A stretch of 49,666 nt of DNA from Bacteroidia bacterium (GCA_009929445.1 SAAL01000013.1:1-49666); one strand, 5' to 3'; positions 1 to 12,784 are shown, counted from the first letter of the stretch. The notes: generated from the sequence alone by a model not told the origin. Made by a program: numbers and translations.

Positions 1-53
1 GCCGATCGAACGCCAATTTTTCGAGTGAAGCGGGCGCAGTCTTGAATTTTTTG

Positions 54-109
54 CTTACTTTTTGTTTCAAGACAAAAAGTAAGTCAGGGTCTAAGGGGCA
101 GAAGCCCCT
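54..109. repeat. Two adjacent hairpins at the left edge
   Basis: A perfect 12-bp inverted repeat (CTTACTTTTTGT at 54-65 and its complement at 72-83, 6-nt loop) is followed by a second hairpin (AGGGGC at 94-99, GCCCCT at 104-109, loop AGAA). They probably terminate a gene lying left of the window. The wording of the sequence resembles dispersed intergenic repeats common in Bacteroidota, but copy number cannot be tested here. Confidence 0.55.
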
Positions 110-406
110 GTTCCTGAAAAAATGTATATCTATCTGACTATCAGATACTATATATTCTTAATCTTTTGATTTATAAACTAATATGAACATGCGAAAGTTC
201 AATTACATAAATAAACCGAATGTCAGGCAGGAGCTTTCAAGCGGTTGATGAGCCTATAAGGTGGGTAACGTGAGTGTGACTGATTTTATTGTACCTACAT
301 ACACATAACAAGCTAAAATTTCAACTTCACAACTCTCATTGCTGCTTTTATTCTTAAAAAATCAAATAAAGAGCTGGCTGTCTGTGTCAATTCATTCAGA
401 ATTTTG

Positions 407-414
407 TACTTTTG
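407..414 (+). promoter_or_regulatory. Bacteroidota -7 promoter box for lptB
   Basis: TACTTTTG matches the Bacteroidota -7 consensus TAnnTTTG and lies 24 bases before the ATG at 439. This fits a short leader and supports use of the first ATG. No clear -33 element is seen. Confidence 0.5.
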
Positions 415-438
415 TTGATCCAAAAAAAAGAATGAGCT

Positions 439-1341
439 ATGGAAGAAGATAAATCAGCAATCGTCCTGACAGAAAATACCACTTTTGATACATTTGAAGA
501 AGAAACAGCTACTCATCAGATACTGGAAGATACCGATATAAGCAGTGTGCCCGAAGTTACTTCCATGGTGCTTCGTACCGAGCATCTGTATAAAAAATAT
601 GGGAAACGTACGGTTGTGAACAACGTATCCATCCACGTAAAGCAAGGTGAAATAGTAGGTTTGCTCGGACCAAACGGTGCCGGAAAAACCACTACCTTCT
701 ACATGGCTACCGGGCTTGTGACACCGAACTCGGGCAAAATATATCTGAACGAAGAAGACATCACCAAATTTCCTGTTTTTCGGCGCGCCCAGAAAGGCAT
801 CGGATACCTGGCTCAAGAGGCATCTGTTTTCAGAAAAATGACGGTGGAAGACAACATCAGTTCCATACTCCAGATGACGAAATTCAGCAAAGCTTATCAG
901 AAAGAAAAACTCGAAACGCTCATTACCGAATTCAACCTCGGACATGTGCGTAAAAACATTGGCGACCGCCTTTCGGGAGGTGAGCGCCGCCGCACCGAAA
1001 TAGCCCGCTGCCTGGCCATAGAGCCAAAATTCATCATGCTCGACGAACCCTTTGCCGGCGTTGACCCCATTGCCGTACAGGATATTCAGGACATCGTGTG
1101 GCGGCTGAAAGATAAAAACATCGGAATCCTGATAACCGACCACAATGTGGACGAAACGCTCAGCATTACCGACCGGGCTTACATGCTTTTCGAAGGAAAA
1201 ATCATGTTTCAGGGTACTTCGGAAGAACTTGCCGCCAATCCGATAGTACGCGAAAAATACCTGGGGCGCGACTTCCAGCTGAAAGTAAAAACAAGGATTG
1301 ATACTCCAAAAATCCAAAACGACATTTCTGAAACTTTCTAA
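439..1341 (+). CDS. lptB: LPS export ABC transporter ATP-binding protein LptB
   Basis: Cytoplasmic ATPase of the LptB2FGC complex, which extracts lipopolysaccharide from the inner membrane and drives it across the envelope. In the 300 residues there is a Walker A GPNGAGKT (77-84), an ABC signature LSGGE (178-182), a Walker B FIMLDEP (198-204) and the switch histidine in TDH (about 235). The LptB hallmark [18 protein letters not shown] follows the Q-loop. The family normally begins near Met43 (position 565, [13 protein letters not shown]), so the first 42 residues are an extra acidic tail. The -7 box at 407-414 suggests the long form is made, but initiation at 565 is possible. RNase Z follows after 27 bases and is probably co-transcribed. 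Confidence 0.93.
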   Translation: MEEDKSAIVLTENTTFDTFEEETATHQILEDTDISSVPEVTSMVLRTEHLYKKYGKRTVVNNVSIHVKQGEIVGLLGPNGAGKTTTFYMATGLVTPNSGKIYLNEEDITKFPVFRRAQKGIGYLAQEASVFRKMTVEDNISSILQMTKFSKAYQKEKLETLITEFNLGHVRKNIGDRLSGGERRRTEIARCLAIEPKFIMLDEPFAGVDPIAVQDIQDIVWRLKDKNIGILITDHNVDETLSITDRAYMLFEGKIMFQGTSEELAANPIVREKYLGRDFQLKVKTRIDTPKIQNDISETF

Positions 1342-1368
1342 CGCAGTCGTGTTGTAACATAATATTCA

Positions 1369-2337
1369 ATGGTTTTATACCCGCAAAATAAAACTTCTGA
1401 TTTCCAAGATGAAAGTTCCGGAGGTCAGCGCGGACTGCTCCACATCATCGGTTCGGGTTCTGCGTTGCCTACCAAAAACAATTTTCCATCGTCGCAGATG
1501 GTCGAAATGCGCAATAAGCAGTTTATGATTGACTGCGGCGAAGGCACTCAGATCCGACTCCGGCAAATGGGACTCAAAACTAACCGGCTGGGTCATATTT
1601 TCATTTCACACCTGCATGGCGATCATGTATTCGGATTGATGGGGCTCATCACCACATTCGGGATGCTCCACCGTACTGCCGATCTGCACATCCACGCTCA
1701 CCCCGATCTGGAAGCACTTCTCACACCTCACCTCAGGTATTTTGCCGATGGTTCGCCGTTTCAGGTCATTTTCCATCCGTTCAATCCGGCTGAAAGCGAA
1801 ACAATTTACGACGACCGTTCTGTCAGGGTAACCACCATCCCGCTGAAGCACCGCGTACCTGCTTGCGGATTTCTGTTTGAGGAAAAAACCGGCGAACGGC
1901 ACATCAAAAGGGATATGATTGATTTTTACGGCGTTCCGGTGAGCCGGATTCTGAAAATAAAACAGGGCGATGATTTTGTAACCGATGAAGGTGAAATCAT
2001 TCCAAACGATATTTTCACCACACCTCCCACTCCACCTATCCGGTACGCATATTGCTCAGATACAGCCTATTCCGAGAAAATAATTTCTGTTATTGAAGGT
2101 GTTGACTGCCTGTATCACGAAGCTACATTTGCCGAAGACGAAGCCTTGCGGGCACGGCAAACCATGCATTCCACAGCCCGCCAGGCTGCCACCATAGCCA
2201 GCAAAGCAAATGTGAAAAAACTCATCATCGGTCATTTTTCGGCCAGATATGCCAACAAAAACGTTTTGCTGAACCAGGCGAAAGACATTTTCGAAAATAC
2301 GTTTCTGGCTGAGGATATGAAAACCTTCGAATTTTAA
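1369..2337 (+). CDS. rnz: Ribonuclease Z (tRNA 3' processing endonuclease)
   Basis: Metallo-beta-lactamase-fold endonuclease that removes 3' trailers from tRNA precursors. The 322-residue product has the early motif GSGSALPT (28-35), MIDCGEGTQ (53-61), the zinc-binding HLHGDH (81-86), a further ligand region SDTAY (230-234), H267 in TMHST, and GHFSARY (288-294), all in the spacing expected for tRNase Z. The first 22 residues precede the usual family start and look disordered. It lies directly behind lptB on the same strand. The family assignment is secure; the exact start is less so. Confidence 0.93.
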   Translation: MVLYPQNKTSDFQDESSGGQRGLLHIIGSGSALPTKNNFPSSQMVEMRNKQFMIDCGEGTQIRLRQMGLKTNRLGHIFISHLHGDHVFGLMGLITTFGMLHRTADLHIHAHPDLEALLTPHLRYFADGSPFQVIFHPFNPAESETIYDDRSVRVTTIPLKHRVPACGFLFEEKTGERHIKRDMIDFYGVPVSRILKIKQGDDFVTDEGEIIPNDIFTTPPTPPIRYAYCSDTAYSEKIISVIEGVDCLYHEATFAEDEALRARQTMHSTARQAATIASKANVKKLIIGHFSARYANKNVLLNQAKDIFENTFLAEDMKTFEF

Positions 2338-2412
2338 ACTTTTAGCGCTTCCCCGAAAAAACTTTTCAGCATTTTACTTGTTTATGGATTATCATTCATC
2401 GACAAATTTACC

Positions 2413-2607
2413 ATGAATCGTGTTACAAAAATTCTTCTGATATTAAACGGACTTCTCGCATCGCTGGCAGCCTCTGCTTCCGACGTATCAGCAACTGCAA
2501 TGGAAGAAACCAGTCTGTTCTATACTCAACTTTGGTTTTGGGTGGCTGTGGGCATTGTGTTTTTCTTTTTGCTGGTGATTTTACTGCGTGGAAGCAATCG
2601 GAGTTAA
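2413..2607 (+). CDS. Small membrane protein, unknown function
   Basis: A 64-residue ORF with an N-terminal hydrophobic stretch (about 6-22, LLILNGLLASLAASA, signal-peptide-like with a possible cleavage after ASA), a short acidic linker, and one transmembrane helix (about 41-58, WFWVAVGIVFFFLLVIL) ending in a basic tail RGSNRS. It is 75 bases behind rnz on the same strand. I recognise no family. Its signal-helix-basic-tail layout is plausible for a real small envelope protein. Confidence 0.55.
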   Translation: MNRVTKILLILNGLLASLAASASDVSATAMEETSLFYTQLWFWVAVGIVFFFLLVILLRGSNRS

Positions 2608-2609
2608 CC

Positions 2610-2631
2610 GTTTTTTTGTTCAGAAAAAAAC
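2610..2631 (+). terminator. Possible weak terminator after the 64-aa ORF
   Basis: An A/T-only hairpin (GTTTTTTT, 6-nt loop GTTCAG, AAAAAAAC) starts three bases after the stop codon. Because it lacks GC pairs it is weak evidence on its own. Confidence 0.3.
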
Positions 2632-2786
2632 ATACATGACTTTTTTACAGAAAGAAAGAATCAATTTGACTGAAAAAAACAATCAGGCTCAAATCAATTT
2701 CTGTCTTCGAAGATAGTCTGAAAGAGATTTTGAAATAATAACTGTTCATTAAAGAAACAATAACTACATCATCAAACATTCGGAAA

Positions 2787-3779
2787 ATGATTTACATCGT
2801 CAACCAATCCAACAAACCCGATTATAACATCGCTCTTGAAGAATATTGCTTTAAAAAGCTATTGCATCACGACAAGATTTTCATTCTCTGGATCAACGAG
2901 CCGGCTATCATCGTGGGAAAACACCAGAACACCATCGAAGAAATCAATCCGGAATATGTGAAAGAACACGGCATACACGTTGTAAGGCGTATAACGGGCG
3001 GCGGAGCCGTGTATCACGACCTGAACAACCTGAACTATACCATCATTTCGAACGAAAACAAAGGAGTGGATTTTGATTTCAAAACCTTTTCGCAACCGGT
3101 CATCGATACGCTTGCCGAGCTGGGCGTGACTGCCGAATTCACCGGCCGCAACGACCTGGTTATCAATGGGAAAAAAATATGCGGTAATGCGCAGGCATAC
3201 ATCAAAGGGCGCGTGATGCACCACGGATGTCTGCTGTTTGACACCGATCTGAGCGTGCTTACCAAAGCCCTGGAAGCTCCGAAAGATAAAATTGACTCAA
3301 AATCGACCAAATCGGTACGCAGCGTGGTGGACAACATCCTGCCCAATCTGCCCGAAAAAATTTCGGTGAATGAATTTTCGGACAAACTGCTCGCACACAT
3401 GAAATCAAAATTCCCGGAGATGAGCGAATACCGGTTTTCTGACGCGGAACTGGCTGAAATCGAAGAACTCCGCGCCTCGAAATTCGGCACCTGGGAATGG
3501 AACTACGGATACTCTCCAAAATTCGACATCCGGCGCGAGACACGCTTTGCACCCGGAAAAATTCAGGTTTTTGCCAATGTGGAACATTCAGCAATCACAC
3601 AAATCCGCTTTTTCGGAACCTTTTTCGGCAACAACAGCGACCTTACGGAAGTGGAAAATGCACTGAAAGGCGTAAAATATACTCCCGAAGCTATACATGA
3701 GGCTCTTTCGAAAATTGAATTCAACAACTGGTTTGCAGGATTCACGCTCGAAGAACTTACCCGGGCGATAGTTGACTGA
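2787..3779 (+). CDS. lplA: Lipoate-protein ligase A
   Basis: Activates lipoate with ATP and attaches it to the lysine of lipoyl domains in 2-oxoacid dehydrogenases and the glycine cleavage H protein. The 330 residues contain the family motif RRITGGGAVYHD (67-78), NDLVINGKKICGNAQAY (about 122-138) with K130 as the likely catalytic lysine, and the C-terminal accessory domain (about 245-330) of full-length LplA-type ligases. That C-terminal domain separates it from LipB/LipM octanoyltransferases. It stands alone, 179 bases from the previous ORF. Confidence 0.92.
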   Translation: MIYIVNQSNKPDYNIALEEYCFKKLLHHDKIFILWINEPAIIVGKHQNTIEEINPEYVKEHGIHVVRRITGGGAVYHDLNNLNYTIISNENKGVDFDFKTFSQPVIDTLAELGVTAEFTGRNDLVINGKKICGNAQAYIKGRVMHHGCLLFDTDLSVLTKALEAPKDKIDSKSTKSVRSVVDNILPNLPEKISVNEFSDKLLAHMKSKFPEMSEYRFSDAELAEIEELRASKFGTWEWNYGYSPKFDIRRETRFAPGKIQVFANVEHSAITQIRFFGTFFGNNSDLTEVENALKGVKYTPEAIHEALSKIEFNNWFAGFTLEELTRAIVD

Positions 3780-3817
3780 CAAAACACACCCAAACTGAAA
3801 ACAGTAACAGATTTTAA

Positions 3818-7132
<3,315 letters not shown>

Positions 7133-7147
7133 TCTGACATTATTCTG

Positions 7148-7182
7148 AAAAAAAAGGATGCTCCCGCGCATCCTTTTTTTTT
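7148..7182. terminator. Bidirectional terminator between lacZ and the PrsW gene
   Basis: Stem GGATGC (7156-7161) and GCATCC (7168-7173) with a 6-nt loop, flanked by eight A and nine T, which extend the stem and give a U-run on both strands. It lies between two converging genes, three bases before the minus-strand stop. Confidence 0.85.
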
Positions 7183-7185
7183 GTT

Positions 7186-7902
7186 TCAAACCAGTTCATC
7201 CGGTTTATTGTACCTGAACACAGAATTGTTCACATGATTCCTGATTTTCCCCAGCGAAATTTTCCAAAGCAGACCAACAAATCCGAATACAAGCACTGTG
7301 GACAGAAGTCCGACTGCCGGACTCAGTTCAACGTAAGGCTGGAGAAAAAACAGGATAAAATCATACACGCCGTGAGCCAGAATGGCCAGCAAAACTGCTT
7401 TCAATAAATTGGAAATTTTCCGGCCGGTGAACCGAGCCAGTGAAAAATAATAGCCCATAATCACCCCGCACAAAGCATGCAGCGGAACTGCCAGCAAGGC
7501 TCGTGACATGGCTATACTCATGCCGTGTTCCATAAGATACAGGAAATTCTCCACGCAGGCAAAACCCAGCGAAACAAAAACGGCATAGAGAATACCATCG
7601 TAATATTCATTGAAATTCTTATCGCGCCAGATAAAAAGATAAAGCAGCGCAAACTTGCTTATTTCTTCCGGTACAGCAGCTTCCCAAAATGACTGTATAA
7701 ATGCGGCATATCCGGCCGAAGAAGTTTCGGGCAAAGGAAATGACATACTCACAGCCAGAATAACGGCTAAAAAAGCCGAAAGAACTCCTCCTGAAAATGC
7801 TTTGAGCAACGTTTTGGGCGGTTCCTTCTCAAATTTATCGCGGGAATAGAAGAATATCATCAGGATGATGACCGGAAGTACTGAGGCTGCAATTAAACTC
7901 AT
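7186..7902 (-). CDS. PrsW-family intramembrane metalloprotease
   Basis: Polytopic membrane protein of about 238 residues. The family signatures are visible: RDKFEKEPPKTLLKAF near the N-terminus, PEEISKFALLY (the EExxK motif), GFACVENFLYL, PLHALCGVIMGYYF and HGVYDF, whose Glu and His residues form the predicted metal site. PrsW in Bacillus cleaves the anti-sigma factor RsiW; no anti-sigma gene is adjacent, so the substrate is unknown. A longer ORF begins at 7953, but the -7-like box TATATTTA (7919-7926, minus) lies between the two Met codons, and MSLIAASVLPV is the normal family start, so 7902 is preferred. Confidence 0.8.
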   Translation of the reverse strand: MSLIAASVLPVIILMIFFYSRDKFEKEPPKTLLKAFSGGVLSAFLAVILAVSMSFPLPETSSAGYAAFIQSFWEAAVPEEISKFALLYLFIWRDKNFNEYYDGILYAVFVSLGFACVENFLYLMEHGMSIAMSRALLAVPLHALCGVIMGYYFSLARFTGRKISNLLKAVLLAILAHGVYDFILFFLQPYVELSPAVGLLSTVLVFGFVGLLWKISLGKIRNHVNNSVFRYNKPDELV

Positions 7903-8244
7903 AACGATGTTTTTGCCGTAAATATACTGTAAAAAATTGATTCGTGTATTCAACCGGATGGATGTAAATGCATTTATAAACTACATTTTTCACATTTACA
8001 AAAATGAATTATATCAATAAAATCGCTGAGATTCTTCGGGAACGGTTTTGACCGTGCTTAATTCAGTAAAGCAAAATGCTGCTTTAAGCGTCTGTTTGCT
8101 AACTCAGAAGTCGAGATAAACTCTATTTTTATTTTACAACAACTTACTGAGTCCTGATCCAACTTTTTATTTTCAAAGAAAACGGAATGAACTTTGGCAG
8201 ATCATTCCGTATGATTTATAGAAAGTGGCAGGTGATGAAAGCGA

Positions 8245-9447
8245 TCAAAGGTTTTCGTGAGTAAAATCCAGTTTATGCCTGTTGTGCAGCCACCAGAACG
8301 ATCTGATCAACAGAAGTACAATGAGAGGTAAAAACGCCGGATTGAGAATCTGAAAACCCACTGCTCCCACTATCAGGACTGTGAGAAACAGCAAGATATT
8401 AATGCCCTGCATTACATGGACAACTTTCGCCAGCTTCCTGATCCACAGAATAATACCCACCAGAATATTGATAGGATTACACCAAAGCAAATTGAAATTG
8501 GACTTTACGAGCGGATGAATGGAAAAAAACATCAGATAAAACAGAATGATTCCGGCAATACCGGTAATGATAAGCAGCAGAGAGTCAACCAGTTTAAAGT
8601 ACTTTTTCTTTTTATTTTCGTAAAACGTAATTAACAGGCCGATAAGAAGCAGCAATGAGGTGGCTACAATAGGAAGTTTCAGATAATTAACCGATTCAAC
8701 TTCGGGTATTTTGTTGATAAGAATGGATTCGCTTTTGAACAGATTACGTGTAAGAGTGTCATTATCAACAACCTGAACTTCACTCAACTCCTTGCTGAGC
8801 ACTTCGGGCAAAAACATGGTTTCCCATTTGGTAGCTATCCGGTCGGCATCTTTACCGAAAAGCAAATCAATGCCGAACATCAGCCAGCTTTTCTCACCCG
8901 TATAAGCAGCCACCCACTCGCGAAACGAGCGGTTGTCTTCCGAAAGATTATAAAGAATCTGCTTGCCTCTGAACAACTCCAACACCTTATCACGCGGTCT
9001 TGTGGCACAATTATCAAACACAAAATTGTAGAGGTAGTTTCTGTTTTGCGGCAGGTAGTTCACAAAAAGCGCATCGAGCAACTGCTGCTTTTCGGCTTTG
9101 GTGAGGTTGAGCACCTGCTCTGTGACCTGCGAATTGCGCTCGGCATACTGCGGCAGAAATTGCCCGGTTTTATAAACGCCAAGCATGTAATACGTTTCAC
9201 CCTTGATAAATTTGGTGTAAAAATTGGGTTGATCAAAATCAAAAATGCCGTAATTGAACACCAGATCGACACCGGTAGCCGGATCGAAATAACGCAGTGC
9301 GGTATGACCGAATTTTTCGTAGGAAAGCGGTCCCGGCGAGCAGGTGATCATGCTTAACTCAGCCGAATCGCCCACAACAACGGTCTGCGAACTTACCGAA
9401 ACGAATATTCCCAAAAGAACAATCCAGGTAACAAAAGTCCTTTTCAT
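8245..9447 (-). CDS. lnb: DUF4105 protein, lipoprotein N-acyltransferase Lnb family
   Basis: A 400-residue protein with a signal peptide (cleavage near SVSSQ), a periplasmic DUF4105 domain (about 25-250) and four or five C-terminal transmembrane helices (about 255-390). DUF4105 is now linked to Lnb, the Bacteroidota enzyme that adds the N-terminal acyl chain of lipoproteins in place of Lnt. Conserved residues seen are H48 in FGHTALR and C147 in DNCATRPRDK, likely active-site residues. The Lnb role is inferred from the family. A -7 box (TATTTTTG, 9471-9478, minus) precedes it. The next gene, crp/fnr, is divergent. Confidence 0.75.
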   Translation of the reverse strand: MKRTFVTWIVLLGIFVSVSSQTVVVGDSAELSMITCSPGPLSYEKFGHTALRYFDPATGVDLVFNYGIFDFDQPNFYTKFIKGETYYMLGVYKTGQFLPQYAERNSQVTEQVLNLTKAEKQQLLDALFVNYLPQNRNYLYNFVFDNCATRPRDKVLELFRGKQILYNLSEDNRSFREWVAAYTGEKSWLMFGIDLLFGKDADRIATKWETMFLPEVLSKELSEVQVVDNDTLTRNLFKSESILINKIPEVESVNYLKLPIVATSLLLLIGLLITFYENKKKKYFKLVDSLLLIITGIAGIILFYLMFFSIHPLVKSNFNLLWCNPINILVGIILWIRKLAKVVHVMQGINILLFLTVLIVGAVGFQILNPAFLPLIVLLLIRSFWWLHNRHKLDFTHENL

Positions 9448-9470
9448 AATCTTTTTTTTTGTGACAACGA

Positions 9471-9478
9471 CAAAAATA
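9471..9478 (-). promoter_or_regulatory. -7 promoter box for the DUF4105/Lnb gene
   Basis: On the minus strand the bases read TATTTTTG, matching TAnnTTTG, 24 bases before the ATG. Confidence 0.5.
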
Positions 9479-9651
9479 CAATTTTTCTTTCAAACTATGC
9501 ATCAATCATTAAAGTGATTTTTTCCGATTGAATAAATGATTTTAGAATTAAACAACCACGAGGATAAAAAAAAGTGTTAATTATAAGAAATTCAGGAACA
9601 GAACAAGTCACTTTTTTAAATAAATTTGTCGGTAATGTGAATTTTTCGTTG

Positions 9652-9659
9652 TAAATTTG
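9652..9659 (+). promoter_or_regulatory. -7 promoter box for the Crp/Fnr gene
   Basis: TAAATTTG fits the consensus and is 38 bases before the ATG. A second identical box lies at 9621-9628, so two promoters are possible. No inverted-repeat operator was found near them. Confidence 0.5.
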
Positions 9660-9697
9660 TGCTGTAAAACATTGTTTTCAAACATAAAGAGTGCACC

Positions 9698-10399
9698 ATG
9701 ACCAAAAGACTTAATTCATCGTTGAAACCCATTGAAGATGTTTTTTCTTTTTGGGACGTAATGACTCCCGATGAAAGGAATTTTATACAAAACACGTACA
9801 CCGTTCAGCACTACCGGAAAAATGAAGTCATCCAGATGGAAGGCGACATCCCTACACACCTCATGGTGCTGGCAAGCGGCAAGGTGAAAGTATATAAAAC
9901 CGGTTTCGGCAATCACCCGCAGATAGTGAGAATGCTCAAACCGGGCGAAAACTTCGGATACCGCGCCATCATAGCCAATGAGCCGAACAGCACCACCGTG
10001 ACGGCATTCGAGGCATCATCGGTGTACATGATCAGCGGAGAAATTTTTCTTTCCATACTCCGCCACAACAATGCTTTTTGCTACCGGTTTCTGGAAGAAA
10101 TGTCATTCGATCTGGCAGAATCGGATGCCCGGACTGTCAATTTGACACAAAAACACATCAGGGGAAGATTGGCAGAATCTTTGCTCTTTCTGAAAGAAAA
10201 TTACGGTGTGGAGGAAGACGGTGCCACAATAAGCATTTATCTTTCAAGAGAAGACCTGGCAAACCTCTCAAACATGACCACCTCCAATGCCATACGTACA
10301 CTGGCAAGTTTTGTGAACGACGAAATGATAGCCATGGACGGACGGAAACTGAAAATAATTGATGAAGAAAGACTCCGGAAAACAAGCAAGTTAGGTTAA
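9698..10399 (+). CDS. Crp/Fnr-family transcriptional regulator
   Basis: A 233-residue regulator. The N-terminal half (about 30-140) is a cyclic-nucleotide-binding-type beta-roll (RKNEVIQMEGDIPTHLMVL, then GENFGYRAI), followed by a long dimerisation helix (140-165) and a Crp-type helix-turn-helix (about 170-225: HIRGRLAESLLFL, LSREDLANLSNMTTSNAIR). There is no N-terminal cysteine cluster, so it is not an Fe-S oxygen sensor like Fnr. The ligand and target genes are unknown. It may be co-transcribed with the TPR gene 60 bases downstream. Confidence 0.88.
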   Translation: MTKRLNSSLKPIEDVFSFWDVMTPDERNFIQNTYTVQHYRKNEVIQMEGDIPTHLMVLASGKVKVYKTGFGNHPQIVRMLKPGENFGYRAIIANEPNSTTVTAFEASSVYMISGEIFLSILRHNNAFCYRFLEEMSFDLAESDARTVNLTQKHIRGRLAESLLFLKENYGVEEDGATISIYLSREDLANLSNMTTSNAIRTLASFVNDEMIAMDGRKLKIIDEERLRKTSKLG

Positions 10400-10459
10400 T
10401 ACGTATCTTTTGTTTTTCAGTCCGTTTCTCATCCGAAAAATAATACACGAAAACAAAAG

Positions 10460-12670
10460 ATGACACCAACCGAAATACACAGCACATACAAAAAAACCCT
10501 TACATACCTCACAGAAGGAAGACTCAAAAATGCTTTTGAGAAAATTACCGAGCTGAACACCGAACTTCAGTCAGCTGCACACGAGCAGAACATCGAAAAT
10601 ATGCAGACAAGCTACAGATACTTGCTGCAATACTTCATGGAAGGGGCGAACGATCCGGAACGAAAAACAATTTACAACAAGCTGATTGCCAGAATATTCA
10701 CAGTTGCTGCCGAAATGCGCGACGAGCTGCTCACACGCGATTCCACCAATTTCGAATTTACACAGAAACGCTACTTTCCCTACAAAGAGCAACTAAGCCC
10801 CGCTAACATCAGAGAATGGATAAACCGGAAAGAAAAACTGGCCGAACTGCACGAAATAAATACAGGTGATATTGAAAAGGAAAATCGGATAGAATCTGAA
10901 TTTGAAAATGCAGTGCGCTACCTCTTCAATTACTTCTGGCTTAAAACCAACTACGATTCAGCCGGAATAATGGAAATATACAAATGCGTAATGGACGATG
11001 AATTCACCGATTCAGTAGCCAAATCCATGCTCGTATCGGCCATTACACTCAACCTCTGGCGAACTTTCAACGAGAATAAGCTGCTCATGCTCCTCGATGC
11101 CTGCAACTCGGCTGATATTAACACCCAGCAGAGAGCTTTGGTTGGTTTGTGTTTTATTCTGGCCAAATACAACAGGTTTCTACCCTATTTCCCATCCGTC
11201 AGAAACCGGCTGATACTCTTGGCCGACAACGACATACTGATTGAGAAACTGCAAAACATCATCATACAAATCATCGGAACCACCGAAACTGAAGAGATTT
11301 CGAAAAAGCTGCAGGAAGAAATTTTCCCGGAACTCATGAAACTCCGCCCCATGATGGATGAGGGACTAACGGGCGATATCAATCCGCTAAACACGGACGA
11401 ATGGGGCGAAATTAATCCGGATTGGCAGGAAATGATTGAAAACAGTGGTGTTTCGGACAAAATTCAGGAATTTGCCGAAATGGAAATGAGCGGAGCCGAC
11501 GTGTACATGAGCACTTTCTCCATGCTGAAGTCATTCCCGTTTTTCCAGGAGTTTTCCAACTGGTTTTTACCGTTTTACACCGACAATCAGGCTGTAAAAC
11601 CACTCTTCACGAGCGACGAAAAATCGCTCATCAGCGTCTTTGTGAATTCAAACGTGATGTGCAACTCCGACCGTTATTCATTCTGCATGAGCATACTCCG
11701 CATGCCCGACATGCAACGCAACATGATGAAACAATCCTTCAGCCAGGCCGCCGAACAGATGGAAGAAATGAATAAAGACGAAGCCCTGATAACGCCAAAT
11801 GTGCAGGCTAAAACCATTTCGAAGCATTACATTCAGGATTTATTCCGCTTTTTCAAGCTGAATACACACCGGAACGACTTTGCCGATATGTTTCAGACCT
11901 CATTGATCATGCATAAAACCTATCTGTTCGACATGCTTTCCATGGATGATGAAATCAAGAAAAACATTGCCGAATATTATTTTTCGAAAAAACTGTACAT
12001 TCAGGCGCTCGAGCTTTTCGGGGAAATAGAGAAAGAAGGCGAATCGTCGGCATCGTTGTACCAGAAAATGGGTTATGCCTATCAGCAGAATTCACAGCTC
12101 ACACTCGCGCTGCAGGCTTATAAAAAAGCGGACATTATTCAGCCCGACGACTTCTGGACAAACCGGAAAATAGCCTTATGCTACCGGCTGCTTGGCGACA
12201 ACGAAAATGCGCTGAGCACCTACCGGCATGCCGACTTCATCAAGCCCAACAATCTTTCGGTGCAACTGCAGGTTGTCAATTGCCTGAAAGAACTGAAAAG
12301 ATACGACGAAGCGCTGAAAGAACTCTCGAAACTCTACAAGGAATATCCCGAGAATCAAAAGGTTTTGCGTACCACCATGTGGGTGGCTTTCAATGCAAAA
12401 AACATAGCTCAGGCAAGCTATTTCGCATCCATATTGCTTGACACAGCAGATGTTACCGCTTACGACCGAATGATTGCGGGTCATATCGACTGGTGCATGA
12501 ATAAAAACAAAGAAGCAAGGGAAAAATATGACTACGTGTTGAAAATGCTTGATAATAACTGGGATATGTTTGTCAACATGTTCAGGCAGGACAGCGAGCT
12601 GCTCAATGCCAACGGTGTGGACAACGAGGAAATTCCGCTTATTTTGGACTCCATAGCATATAAAGAATAA
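10460..12670 (+). CDS. Tetratricopeptide-repeat protein, unknown role
   Basis: A 736-residue protein without signal peptide or membrane helix, hence probably cytoplasmic. The first 500 residues are helical and acidic and show no domain I recognise. From about 525 to 700 there are four or five TPR units (SASLYQKMGYAYQQNSQ, DFWTNRKIALCYRLLGD, LSVQLQVVNCLKELKRYDEA). TPR domains mediate protein contacts, so a scaffold role is likely. It follows the Crp/Fnr gene by 60 bases on the same strand. Tandem placement suggests co-regulation, but the function is open. Confidence 0.75.
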   Translation: MTPTEIHSTYKKTLTYLTEGRLKNAFEKITELNTELQSAAHEQNIENMQTSYRYLLQYFMEGANDPERKTIYNKLIARIFTVAAEMRDELLTRDSTNFEFTQKRYFPYKEQLSPANIREWINRKEKLAELHEINTGDIEKENRIESEFENAVRYLFNYFWLKTNYDSAGIMEIYKCVMDDEFTDSVAKSMLVSAITLNLWRTFNENKLLMLLDACNSADINTQQRALVGLCFILAKYNRFLPYFPSVRNRLILLADNDILIEKLQNIIIQIIGTTETEEISKKLQEEIFPELMKLRPMMDEGLTGDINPLNTDEWGEINPDWQEMIENSGVSDKIQEFAEMEMSGADVYMSTFSMLKSFPFFQEFSNWFLPFYTDNQAVKPLFTSDEKSLISVFVNSNVMCNSDRYSFCMSILRMPDMQRNMMKQSFSQAAEQMEEMNKDEALITPNVQAKTISKHYIQDLFRFFKLNTHRNDFADMFQTSLIMHKTYLFDMLSMDDEIKKNIAEYYFSKKLYIQALELFGEIEKEGESSASLYQKMGYAYQQNSQLTLALQAYKKADIIQPDDFWTNRKIALCYRLLGDNENALSTYRHADFIKPNNLSVQLQVVNCLKELKRYDEALKELSKLYKEYPENQKVLRTTMWVAFNAKNIAQASYFASILLDTADVTAYDRMIAGHIDWCMNKNKEAREKYDYVLKMLDNNWDMFVNMFRQDSELLNANGVDNEEIPLILDSIAYKE

Positions 12671-12690
12671 AATGAACGGAAATTAAACCA

Positions 12691-12714
12691 GAATATGCAT
12701 TCATATGCATATTC
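12691..12714. repeat. Perfect 10-bp inverted repeat
   Basis: GAATATGCAT, spacer TCAT, ATGCATATTC, between the TPR gene stop and the gldF promoter. It could be a weak terminator or an operator; there is no U-run, which favours an operator or a repeat. Confidence 0.45.
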
Positions 12715-12784
12715 ACAATGCTGTTTTTCATTTTATAAAAATTATTTCAGGGTAAATGAAACCGAACATTCTGTATAATTTTGT

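Larger units (their letters stand above)
1..438. other. Intergenic region upstream of lptB
   Basis: No convincing gene is seen. One frame stays open from the left edge to about position 140 but runs through the two hairpins at 54-109, so it is probably repeat-derived rather than coding. A short palindrome (TATCTGA, 3-nt spacer CTA, TCAGATA) lies at 131-147. A -7 box (TACTTTTG, 407-414) precedes lptB. The stretch 190-300 has no recognisable RNA motif. Confidence 0.5.

Noticed and set aside
1-140. C-terminal end of a gene entering from the left
   Set aside because: The open frame runs through two strong hairpins and ends without domain-like composition; it is more likely repeat sequence.
190-300. 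Structured RNA upstream of lptB
   Set aside because: The region is GC-richer than its flanks, but no known RNA fold or clear stem set could be recognised by eye.
9698-10399. Fnr-type oxygen sensor
   Set aside because: No N-terminal cysteine cluster is present, so only the general Crp/Fnr family is supported.
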